This document shows, in pieces, positions 48,614 through 59,215 of a stretch of DNA of 64,000 bases. The stretch comes from Ulota crispa (lineage: Eukaryota; Streptophyta; Bryopsida; Orthotrichales; Orthotrichaceae), in the NCBI GenBank assembly GCA_963920765.1, contig OY987245.1, positions 14,958,727 through 15,022,726 on the forward strand, in the 5' to 3' direction. Every line of letters starts with the position of its first letter. The first letter of the stretch is position 1. The notes under the pieces were generated by a model, which ran no database searches, was not told the origin of the DNA, and worked only from the letters and a program-made list of their open reading frames with translations. Both the position numbers and the translations under genes were made by a program.

Positions 48614-49982
48614 TTAAGGGTTAAGTTCCTAAAATGGTGTATGCACAAGTACAATTTTTGAACATAAAAAATGTGATCCATTTAAGAACCTCTATGCACT
48701 GTTTTGTGACCCTACATGGTTGGTTCCAAATGGATGGACTGAATTCAAACAGACTGCCTTAGGTCAAAACTAGGTGGTTGAACTACAAGAAAATTGTTTG
48801 CAGTTTATAAATGTAACATTGTTTACCCAGTCATATTCCTCCCCCTAGGTGGAGGGATATTCCCCCTATATACCTAGGGGAGAGTTTAGTTATAGATCTC
48901 GATTGGTGATTGCCCAGAGCTTGCAAATGGCATTCACTATGGAGATCCTCATATTGGGGCAACAAAAGGGAACCCCTAGTGAAGGTTATCAATGTTATGA
49001 AGCCTCGGTTAAAAAACCAGATAAAAATCAAATTATCCATTTATCTACAATTTGAAATAGAAAAAATAACCAAAATAAATATTTGATAAACTGGTTCAAT
49101 ATGGGAAGTGAAAGAAATCAACTAGTCAACCTCAAATGTTTCCCAGACAGCTGTGGGGAGGCTCCAGCCCTCTCTGTGGCTCTTTTGTACTCCCTCTATC
49201 CCTCTAAAAAGCTCCAAATTAGACACATTTCTCGTACCACTAAAAAGCTCCCTTTTGTTGATTTTAAACGCTAAGAAAATGTTTGTCATGTTCAGTAATC
49301 TCATGGAGGCAAGTTAAGCGATTAGAGAGCATTCCTCTCCTAGCAAGCTTGGCCTTACCCATATGAGGTACCATTATTACCACTAATCTCTAAATAATCA
49401 ATAATGAGGAGCTAGCAGCATGCACATATATGATACTTTATGCATGGAATGTGAGTGCCCAAATAGTGACATCAAAGCTGGAGATTTTGCATACATTTGG
49501 TAGATAGTATAAGGTAGGAACACCCTTCTCTGTGGGAGTCCCCATCCTCAAGATCTACTTCTGTCAAAGCTCATGTCAGTGTTTGATATTAAAAAAAAAA
49601 ATTGTTATGGGTGATTAAGTGATGGTTATGGGTGACTGGCATGACGATTTTGAGTGCCCCATCTCACTATTTAAGAACTCCTCAAGTTGGTATTATGAGC
49701 ATATGAGCACACTAAAGATATCTCCTATGCACAACTATACATTTTCAGTGATTTTGAACTATGAAAAATCTTTGTGAATAAATGTTTGCAATTGGAACTT
49801 TCAAATTGATACAATATATTTTTAATTTCCTCTTCCCAACTTAACACTACTTTTTTCAAAATTCATCAACTACAATTCCTACTCCAAAATCCTTAGTTCC
49901 ACACTTATGGGTGTTCCTACCTTATTGATTCTAGAATGTAGGTGTCACTAGCACAATGACTAAAAATACAATTATCCCTTCA

Positions 49983-50870
49983 CCCCTAAACTACCAAGGC
50001 CGTTTTTTGCCAAAAACCACTCAAAACTACCCCTATTGTTGCATTCATCAAAAATTTCATCTAGACATTGTTCTTGAAAATCCAACCATCAAATCTTGTA
50101 ATGCACTTGTAGAAAAAGAACCACTAAAAATTTTGTGGCACTTGACCGTATCGATTGAAAGTTATGAGCATTTGAAGGGATTTTTATTTTATTTTCCATT
50201 GTGCCCAAAAATTTCAGATGGCTTTGATCACCATTTGTTGATTTTTTTTGCACTACAAACCTTGAAGATGTAATCTTATCTTATAGGTTATCAAGTTAGA
50301 CCTTTGTACACCAATTTTCAAGGCAATCAAATACATGGAACACATCCTAAAAAATATTGCAATGCCACTATATGACAAGTTTTGCCAATACACTATGACA
50401 TTTTTGAGTGAAGTTTCCCACCACATATTTTTAGATATGGAAAATCCAAATGGTTTGTTTGAAGATAAACATGTACTTCAAATGTCAAAAAACAAATGTT
50501 AAAAACTCAAAACCTCTAAATTTTAGAAGCTCCAAAAGCTCAACCTAACCTCCTAATTGGAAATGAAAGGGGGGCAATGAAAAAATAATGGGGACCACTT
50601 GAGCAACATGTGGCAACCCCTCCTTGCTCTCCCCCCTCCAAAGTCAATATTTTTTCCCTTGCCTAAGCTACCCCTTGAATTGCTTTTGGCCAAAAAGAGC
50701 CCATAACTTATGAATCGTATGACATAATCACATGATGTTTCGCATCCCACAAACGTAATACATTCCTACACACTCAAAAAAAGTTTCAAGAAATCATGTA
50801 AAAAACTGAGGTCACACGAGCCTACCCAAAATCCACAAAGTCCCCTAAGGGGAATTTGGTCCTATAGGGG
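49983..50870 (+). mobile_element. TTAA-type element, 888-bp subfamily, copy 1
   Basis: The left flank is TTCA (a one-base change from TTAA), then CCCCTAAACTACCAAGGCC. The right end is TTGGTCCTATAGGGG, followed by TTAA (50871-50874). The whole element matches 53496-54384 in reverse complement with almost equal length (888 and 889 bp). Examples are CAAAACTACCCCTATT and AGTGTATTGGCAAAACTTG-type segments. It has no intact transposase frame. Confidence 0.82.
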
Positions 50871-50874
50871 TTAA

Positions 50875-51227
50875 ATGCTGGGTTGGTCACCTTGACAAGC
50901 TTAGTCACATTACTTAATAATGTTCATCTTAGTGCCCAACAATTGCAAAATTATATGTTGAAGTTGTAGGACTCAACTATGCATGAGGCCCTCATGAAAA
51001 TTGCAAGAAGGACAACTTGGGACTTAACACCGTGTTTTTGAATCTTATCACAATTTGGGTTACTTAAAAATATGAATGCTTTTGATGAAGTAATTTTTTG
51101 CCTTCCATGATGAACCATGTATTTTTGATCACTTCTAAAAAATAACAGATGAAGAATAACTTTTTTCTATAACACAAAATCTTTTCAAGACAGCATGACG
51201 TTTTTCATCTTCCTCAATGTTTAGGGG
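50875..51227. mobile_element. TTAA-type element, 0.37-kb subfamily, copy 2, left end lost
   Basis: The right end is AATGTTTAGGGG, followed by TTAA (51228-51231). The interior matches 40041-40415 in direct orientation. Its left terminus (the CCCCTAA bases) is missing. The element begins at the TTAA that also ends the 888-bp element at 50870, so the two share one TTAA. Confidence 0.6.
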
Positions 51228-51860
51228 TTAATCCTTTGCAAGGAAGCTTTTTGAACGTTTTTTAGAGGGACAAAGGGAGTACTAATTTACTAATGGTATG
51301 TTCACACTTGATCTTAAAAGAGGTAGTAGCAAAGAAAAATTAAATGCATTTGGACAGACATTTAGACTGCATTCATATTGCTATTACCCCTCCCAACACC
51401 AAGTGTGAACATACCCAGCCTCGCAACACTTACGGGCATTCAGACACTCTCCCCCACGTTTTCCTCAACCACACTCCCCACCATTGCCACGTTTGCCGCA
51501 TCTGCTCAACAGGCAACAGTGCTGCTGCAAGGGAGCCATTTATTTGAACAAAAGTACGGAGGATCTATTGTTATCTACTGTATATGCTGTAAAACAGTCA
51601 TTTGCTACAGAACGATTGTTTCTTGGAAAAAGTATTTGAGAATCTTTTTCTTCTATTTTTGTGGTTTGAGTTTGAATTCAAATCGAGGAGGAGCTTCCTT
51701 GGGAGTTGAGATTATTGGTTTGGGAGAGGGGTTGTTTTTTGTATAAATTCCGGAATTGGAGGAACGTGTGGCAGTGGTGAGAATCTGTACACATCCGTTG
51801 CGGGGCTTCTGCTGGGAAGGTTTTGACTTTGAGCTTGGGGTTCTTTTTGTTTTATATATA

Positions 51861-52495
51861 CAGTCAAGCCTCTCTTATGCATATTCCCTATTTGCATAAC
51901 TACTTGGAGTCCCTAAATTGCATACTCTGTATGTGTATAAAGTGTGATCCAATAATCATGAATGGAGTCATTTTTGTGAGAATGGAACCACCAAAGTACA
52001 ATGCCATCAATAGAAAATGTGCTTGAACCTCTTTGTGTGCATACTGTAGGTTGATAGCAGATTCAACATGTATGTGCCGAATCAATTATTTTTTGAGAAA
52101 AAACAAATTTGGCATCCGCTTTTGTGATTAAACAAGATTGGGCACTTTCAAAAAAGTTGTTATTATTTGGTATTCAACCAAATTTTCTAGTAGAATTAAG
52201 CCTTTTTCTAAGCATCTTCCACCTTCTAAAATTAGCCCTTGGTATAAAATTTGCAATAGATTGAGCCCTCTTGGCATCAACCTTAAACTTCCATTGTTAG
52301 TTAAGCTTAATGTCTTTTAAAATATTTGGCATTTCAAATTTTTGATTTGTTTGACATTGGGCATTTTTGAAGAGTACTTTATGGAATAATTGGGCAAAAT
52401 TTTGAGGAATTATTTTATACCAAATCTGCTCTCAACCTACAATACTACTAAAAAAAATTCCCCATCGTTCCCATGCAATAAGAGAGGTTTGACTG
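51861..52495. mobile_element. Pogo-like (Tc1/mariner) non-autonomous element
   Basis: The element starts CAGTCAAGCCTCTCTTATGC and ends GCAATAAGAGAGGTTTGACTG, inverted ends of about 20 bp. TA flanks both sides (51859-51860, 52496-52497). CAGTCAAACCTC-type ends with a TA duplication are typical of pogo elements. A diverged left end recurs near 55058, interrupted by a CACTA MITE (55073-55215) after CCTCTCTT. Confidence 0.75.
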
Positions 52496-52612
52496 TATTT
52501 GTGTTTCAATCACTTTTAAAATGCAATTGAGCATTTGGACATTTGGGTATTTCTACAATCTTCCATTCTATTACAAGCAGGTTCTCCCCCCATTCATTGC
52601 TACAACCTGCTA

Positions 52613-52938
52613 AGATAGGAAGCTCATAAACCGACCATCTAAGGGTTGAAATTGAATTTTGAGGAGGTGAAACTTTTTGAAATATTTTTAAGTAAAATTT
52701 CCTTAAAAGACAAGAGGAATTGGCATCTAACTCAAGTTGTTTCATGTTTTTTGAAATTTTGTGAAATTAGTTATGAAAATTTGAAGTTGAAGTGGTATAG
52801 GGCTCTAAAACCGTCCACCTCCTCAAATATACATTATTTATATATTGTTGAAGGTTATAAAAAAAAGCATATACAAATAGCATACATTTTAGAAGGCGGA
52901 CGGTTTTAGTGCATGGACGGTTTCAGAGCCTCGTACCT
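52613..52938. mobile_element. TA-flanked MITE family B, copy 2
   Basis: TA flanks both ends (52611-52612, 52939-52940). The left end AGATAGGAAGCTCATAAACC and the right end GAAACC-inverse GGTTTCAGAGCCTCGTACCT are inverted repeats of about 26 bp. The interior matches 31711-32033, including the inner hairpin with CACCTCCTCAAAT. Confidence 0.8.
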
Positions 52939-52940
52939 TA

Positions 52941-53495
52941 TTGTTTCATATAATCAAACCTGGACTAGCTTTTGCCCGAATCTTAACTTTTTCAAGCAGG
53001 CTACTTTAACCCTAAAAGAAGTGGGCAATAAATGGATATAATCGCCCAATCACAATCTCAATGACGCATTACGTGCACCAAATTTTGGATGAAAGTTTCA
53101 TGCATAAGTTTATGCTATGGATGAACAAGCACACAAGGACGATTGTTTCCATTTTTTCTTTACTACGATTCTTGCTAAACAAAGGATTGAAGATTTTGTT
53201 CGCAATTTTTTTTAGCAATATATGTTTTTCCAATCGCTCAATTACTACACACTCTTGAAATGATATCAATCTTTTTGGGTGAATACTGATTGTTATCGAT
53301 AAAAGAAATAAGAATTCATCCCATATTGCATATGACAACCATTATCAGAGATGTAAAGGGCTTCCCCACTCAAGGTAGGTAGCTTGAGTTTCGTTCCCTT
53401 ACAAATAATGAGTCCGATAGGTAAGCTTAGCCCAAGAATGCATATGAGGTGAATGCATATGAGGTGGTTCTTGAAGGGACCTTCTTTAGTCTTAA
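52941..53495. other. AT-rich spacer
   Basis: Short open frames on both strands (53061-53258 plus, 53069-53338 minus) overlap each other and show no coding character. I see nothing else here. Confidence 0.5.
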
Positions 53496-54384
53496 CCCCT
53501 CAAGGACCAAAGCCCCCGTGGGGGACTTTTGGGATTTTGGGTAGGTTTGTGTGACCTCAAATTTTGACATAATTTTTTGAAACTTTTTATGGGTGTGTAG
53601 GAATGTATTACGTTTGTGGGATGCATAAAATCATGTGATTTTGTCACATGGTTCAAAAGTTATGAGCTTCTTTTGGCCAAAAGCAATTAAAGGGGCAGCT
53701 TGGGCAAGGGAAAAAATATTAACTTTGAAGGGGGGGAGAGCAAGGAGGGGCTGCCACATGTTGCTCTAGTGGTCCCCATTATTTTGTCATTGCCCCCTTT
53801 CATTCCCAATTAAGAGGTTAGATTGGGCTTTGGGAGCTTTTAAAATTTAGAGGTTTTGAGTTTTTAATTTTTTTTTTTGACATTTGAAGTACATGTTTAT
53901 CTTCAAACAAACCATTTGGATTTTCCATATCTAAAAACATGTGGTGGGAAACTTCACTCAAAAATGCCATAGTGTACTGGCAAAACTTGTCATATAGTGG
54001 CATTGCAATATATTTTAGGATGTGTTCCAAGTCTTTGATTGCCTTGAAAATTGGTGTACAAAGGTCTAACTTGATAACCTATAAGATAAGATTACATCTT
54101 CAAGGTTTGTAATGTGAAAAAATCAGCAAATCAGGTGGTTAAAGCCATCTGAAATTTTTGGGCACAATGGAAAATATAAGAACTTTTCCCTTCAAATGCT
54201 CATAACTTTCAATCCGTATGGTCAAATGCCACAAAATTTTTAGTGGTTCTTTTTCTACAAGTGCATTACAAGATTTGATGGTTAAATTTCCAAGAACAAC
54301 ATCTTACTGGAATTTTTGATGAATGCAAAAATAGGGGTAGTTTTGAATGGATTTTGGCAGAAAATGGCCTTGGTATTTTAGGGG
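53496..54384 (-). mobile_element. TTAA-flanked element, 888-bp subfamily, copy 2 (inverted)
   Basis: TTAA lies at 53492-53495 and 54385-54388. The left end is CCCCTCAAGGACCAAAGCCC and the right end GGCCTTGGTATTTTAGGGG. It is the reverse-complement counterpart of 49983-50870, with high similarity over the full length. It holds a GC-rich stretch (GGGGGGAGAGCAAGGAGGGG) also present in inverse form in copy 1. Confidence 0.85.
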
Positions 54385-54743
54385 TTAAACGAAAAAGGTT
54401 TCTTTTATCGCAATAGCCATTCACACTCCTTGATTTCACCACTCAGCTCTTTATAAGTTGTAGGGGAACTATTTGTGAGAGACCTAGAATTGCAAATAGG
54501 TGCCTATTATAGAAAACTTTGAAAATTCATCAACAATTCAATAATGCTTCAAATAATATGAAAAGAAATTATGTTACATATAGCATCTATTTCTCTTTGT
54601 TTGAAAATTAGGCAAAAAATCTTCTTGTCTTGGAAAGGCTATGAAAAAAGATCAACCCTTAAATTGTTGCTTTTTGAGGTACGTACCTTAGCAAGTATTG
54701 CTTTCTACATTGCCAAAATAAGGGAACTAATATACATACTACT

Positions 54744-56204
54744 CCTTCTTGACTATTCTACCATGCAGCCTATGGTCAATATTTACAATATTCAAATAGG
54801 TGTGGACCATGGGAAAAACATCACTAATTTGAAAATACAACTTGACATAGAAGATGTAATTTTAAATATGTTTTTTTAGCTTCAAATCTCCCTAATAGTA
54901 TCAATTTAAGAAAATCTAGATTAAACTAAATAGAATTGAGAAATTTTAGTAGATACTATGACGGGATTTGAAGCTAAAAAACATAATAAAAAGTTGCAAC
55001 TTCTATGTCAAGTTTTATTTTCAAATTGATGATGTTTTTCCCATGGTCCACACCTATAGTGAAACCTCTCTTCACTAGAAGAAAAATATGTCCTAAACAA
55101 CTTGTTCACGACCATTGCAAATGTCTTAAACGACTATACAATGACTCAATTACAGCTATTTAGGACATTTGTAGTCATCGTGAACCAATTGTTTATTGCA
55201 AGATTTCTTCTAGTGCTTATTGCAAATTCCCTGTTTGCATAATTATCTATACTTCTCAAATTGCATACTCCCTAATATGTGCATAAAGTGTGTTCTTTTT
55301 TGGAGTTATTCCTAGAAGTGGGACCACTAGTCTAGTCTAGTACAGGGAGGAGGTCCACCTGGGGTATCACTTTTTGGACACACTAATTAGATTATTTTTG
55401 TTTAAAACCTTCAAAGTTTGTCTAGTTTGTTCATTTTGATCAAGTAAAAAGATCCTAAAATGGGAAAAAATAAATCATTTGCCTTAATGGAATCAAGATG
55501 TATATGTTTAAAGAATTTTATTAAATTCTTTAAATTTTTTAGATCCATTCATAGGTGTCAAAAAAATCCTAAATTTTGGGATTTGCAAGCATTAGAGTGC
55601 ACAATTTGTTATTATTTTTATTTACAAAATAAATGATTTTGTACTTTACACAGTTAAATGTAGGTCATATTCAAAAATGATATTAAAATAAAATTGTTTG
55701 ATATTCCAAATGCTTGATTTTGGGGATTCTAGGTAAATAAGACAGAACTTATTATTTCAACTAAAAAAATTAAATAAAATTACTTAAATATTTTTAATTG
55801 TAATCAAACTTTTTTTCTTGATACGCTATAAGTGTAGAAATCTAAAACCACATTTGGTGAAGTCTTACTTTATTCTAATTATAATCTGGATGTGTTTGAT
55901 ACACCAACACAGAGTGAAATTGTAGGTAAGACAACTTTTTTGGGTACGCCAACCAGACCCTCACCCTACAGTCTCATGACTCTTGTGAGCAAGTCAGGAA
56001 AGCCAGAAAAAATAACTGTGTTTCTCGGACCTTGAGCCACTTGTCCAACAATCAAATTTAGCAATAAATCACTTATATAATAAAACCTCTTTTGTGTGCA
56101 TATTCATTAAATACATCCCCACCATCCCCATGGAGATTTCTCTCTATTTGAATATTGTAAGTATTGATCATATATAGTAGGGTGTAGTAGAATAGTAAAG
56201 AAGG
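54744..56204. mobile_element. Nested inverted-repeat complex
   Basis: Outer arms at 54744-54797 (TTGACTATTCTACCATGCAG, ATATTTACAATATTCAAATAG) and 56147-56204 are reverse complements. Inside, 54797-55057 forms its own long hairpin: GTGTGGACCATGGGAAAAAC and, at the other end, GTTTTTCCCATGGTCCACAC. Next to it lies a pogo-like left end split by the CACTA MITE at 55073-55215. A further AACCTCTTTTGTGTGCATAT copy lies at about 56085. The order of insertions cannot be fixed for every layer. Confidence 0.6.
55073..55215. mobile_element. CACTA-type MITE with perfect TSD (CTT)
   Basis: The 143-bp element starts CACTAGAAGAAAAATATGTC and ends GATTTCTTCTAGTG. CTT flanks both sides (55070-55072, 55216-55218). 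Interior arms GTTCACGACCATTGCAAATG and CATTTGTAGTCATCGTGAAC are inverted. It is inserted in the end of a pogo-like copy. Confidence 0.85.
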
Positions 56205-57173
56205 GGTGGTACATGTACAAAAAAAATCTCTTACTTGACCTAGCCTCCTCGAAGCTTCTTCACGGAAACACGAATCCCAATACCTCGTTACTGTTCTACA
56301 AAGTCCAAACTGGCAGTGCCTGGAGTCCATCAACACAGCCGTTGAAATACAGAGACATGTCGGTCGAGAACCAGCAATCTGAAAGCCACACGCCACAAGG
56401 GCCACAACGACCAACCAGGGAGTGAATCAATCCATACTATAAATAAAACGATAAACCAAAGTTCACAGATGTCACCTGCTATCGACACCCTGTCCGTTTG
56501 GTAAAAATGACAGATTCCCAATAACTTACTGCTCCACTGAGTAACTTAGTCCACTCAACCCCAAAATTCCGACTGTTCCAGCACTTCAGTCCAATCCCCT
56601 CAAGCTCGCAGCAATCGTCACTAGCACCGTCTCGTACACCGAACTGATCACTCAGGCCTTCAGGTCCGATTCGTAATCTCAGCTAACTTTACTTACTTGC
56701 ATTGAGTGTCTGATTCCAGTCTGACTTGCAACTGGGTCCCATAGCATCGACCCCTGTCTCCATGCTCCTGAGCTTTAGCCTGACATCGTTACAGAGACCT
56801 GCACTTGTCTCTGTTTGTTTTTTTGCTGATATGCTATGTTGTGCGCCCTGCACTTGCAGCCATTGAGCTCAGCATCACTACGGAATTGATTGACGCGGAC
56901 TTCTCTGACACACACTCTTCGAGTAGGTGCCTGGTTCTCTACTATAACGTACACCACGATGGTGCTATGACTTCATCCCTACCACCAAAGTCGTGGACCG
57001 AGTTTCGAGATCTCTTTGTTTTGTTTGAGCTTTGTTGAAGATGCTGTGGTTGGCGAGAGTCGTCGAGAGATCTTGTTCATAAGTTTTTGGACTGCTTTTC
57101 TTGTCTGAGTTCGAGATTGTAGCATCGGTTCTGTCTTCAGGACGGCCTCACTTGCGTTTTCTGTAGAATCAAT

Positions 57174-57202
57174 GCAACAGCAACAGCAACAGCAATAGCA
57201 AT
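57174..57202. repeat. CAACAG trinucleotide-type microsatellite
   Basis: CAACAG repeats about three times and is followed by CAATAGCAATCAG. It lies in the presumed leader region of the GT34 gene. Confidence 0.85.
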
Positions 57203-58322
57203 CAGTCTTCGTCGGTTTCGAGTGTTCTCGCCATCTAGGTTTTATTTGCGGGAACCGAATCTAGTGTTGCTACAGTCTTTATAGGGAGTGGGGTCTTTAA
57301 GATCACGCCGGTGGAGATCTTAGTTAAGCAGAGATCGAGACAGGGTCTAGCTCCTTGGTTGTCTCCCAGCTTTTTACCAGTTTGCCTGGAGAGTGGACTA
57401 GTTCAGAAAAAAAATTCAGGTTGGTGAAGCTTAACTAACCTCTAGATATCTGCTCCAAATACTAGGAGTGCGAGAGAACTTGTGTATCATTCTAGACCTT
57501 GAACTTCTCTTCCTTTTGAGACCTCATAGCCGTGGTGACGTTGTCGATATGAGAGAGTGGTAGTAAGTAGTACTTCGGCTCTGTGAAGTTCCCTTTCGTA
57601 ACTTACTATTGAATATTCGTGAGAGGACAGCTGCTTTTCTCGAAACTTGAGAGAGGAAGACTGCCTGGGCTTTCAAGCGCTATTGCAGGTTTGTGTCGAG
57701 CCATCTGAAACTGGAAAAGCTGAAAACTCGAATCTCGTTAAACCCCATATCTGTTTTAATTTTGTCCTAGACTAAAGAGCACAAAGATTTCTGTTGGTGC
57801 TCTCTATCTATCCATCTGAGACCTGGCTTGTTTTGTTAAGCTCGAGTGTACTTGGACGTCACTTTTCTGGTGTGCTGAAAATTCGCCATTTTTGGCACAC
57901 CCGACATTCGTGGGTTCTGATGGTAAACTCGTCCGCTCGTTTGAACTGATTTAGCCTCGTGCTTAACTCGGAGAAGATTTCTCCCGTACTAGCTTTCTCT
58001 TTGCTGTTCGAGGATTCCTGTGACGGAATGGTTGGGTTAGATCCGTTTCAGAAAAATCCAGGCGGCTCAACGACGAGTAAGAGCAAGTGATACTTCTACT
58101 AGTGTACTGCTATGTTCGATTGTAGCATTCATTTCTTTTCTCTTTGAAGAGAAGAGGATGAGGTTTAGTTATTAAAAATGAGAGATTCGCTGTACATGTA
58201 ACCGTTTGCCCTAATTTTAGAAATAATTCAAGGCATATGTTGAGAACGGAGGGTCTATTAATTGGCTTCGACATTATTCAAGGCCACCTATTCACCTGTA
58301 AAAGTGGTGAGATATTCCTTTT

Positions 58323-58829
58323 TTAATTATTAATTACGATTGCAGCTTGAACCAGAAACAGAAAGTGGCTTGGTTTCTGAGGAACCTCACGACAGTCTAA
58401 TTTTGGTATTGACCAGCGGAATAGTTTCGTTTTCTGGACCTCAGTGGTGGCTTTTCCCCATGTCCCCATCTTGCGTTGTAGCTCTGAGGACGGCACTTGC
58501 TGTCCTACACCTTTGCCTCGGACATTGAGTTTGTCAGTCAGCTTCACCACGAGTTCTATACTTCGTCTGACAATGCTAGTATTTCGTGGTGCTCGCAGGA
58601 TCTTCTGATCTGCATAGAGCGCCCCGAGTCCAGCCTGTAAGGCACTTTTTAGTTGTGGAAGAATCGCCTTCAGTGTCGAAGGCAGCAAGTCTGCATGGTA
58701 GCACTTTGTGAACCATTCAAGTCGAGGCCATACGTAAGTTAGAGCTGCGGTTAGAGTGCTGGCATGCGATTGAGGTTGCAAGTGCAAGAGTACGGGTGAG
58801 GAGCGGATATATTTTTTACCTCTCGTCAA
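58323..58829 (-). other. Long antisense open frame, unrecognised
   Basis: A 168-codon frame runs on the minus strand in the gene-like region upstream of the GT34 gene. Its predicted product includes LTAALTYVWPRLEWFTKCYH and ILPQLKSALQAGLGALYADQ, which look moderately protein-like, and has no transmembrane segment or family motif I know. It would lie in the presumed leader intron of the GT34 gene, antisense. It may be a decayed gene fragment, a small antisense gene or chance. Confidence 0.25.
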
Positions 58830-59215
58830 TTCGCCTGATTTTCTCTTTCCTTCTAATCTTTTAACTTTCTGGATCGTAGTAAATATGCGTCTTTCTAAAA
58901 ATGAGATAAAATTTTAGACGTCAACTTAAAGAATAGATTTCTGGCTGTTTTAGGTTATTGTCTATTGCTACCAGGGTTGCAAGAGAATCTTGCGGATGTT
59001 CCAAATTGTGAAATCTCATCTCTCAGGGTCTAAGTTGTCTGGAAGTCATCAGCAGGGGTTTCAATAGAAGGAGACTACCTACAATTCCAGAAAGGGGTTG
59101 AGAGGGTGGTTGTTGACTTATATTAGGTCTTGAAGAAATTTACCAGGCGTGTTAGAGTAAGTGCTAACGAGAGAGGGGTGGTTGGTTTCGCAGACGCAAT
59201 TCCAGACTTCTGAAT

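Larger units (their letters stand above)
45402..49982. other. AT-rich spacer with scattered elements
   Basis: No gene is supported. Open frames of 60-134 codons occur on both strands (for example 45540-45944 minus) but have no start context, splice signals or recognisable motifs. Elements at 47037-47277, 47840-48013 and 48391-48613 are listed separately. Confidence 0.5.
56205..59215. other. Gene-like GC-richer region, probable promoter and 5' leader of the GT34 gene
   Basis: Composition changes from the AT-rich island to about 45-50 percent GC. No plus-strand coding exon is convincing. CT-rich, ATG-poor sequence from about 57.0 to 58.1 kb looks like a long leader. A candidate leader donor is TTGCAG|GTTTGT near 57689, and a candidate acceptor is GGTTTCGCAG, ending near 59193, just before the start codon. 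A CAACAG repeat lies at about 57176-57200. Confidence 0.45.
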
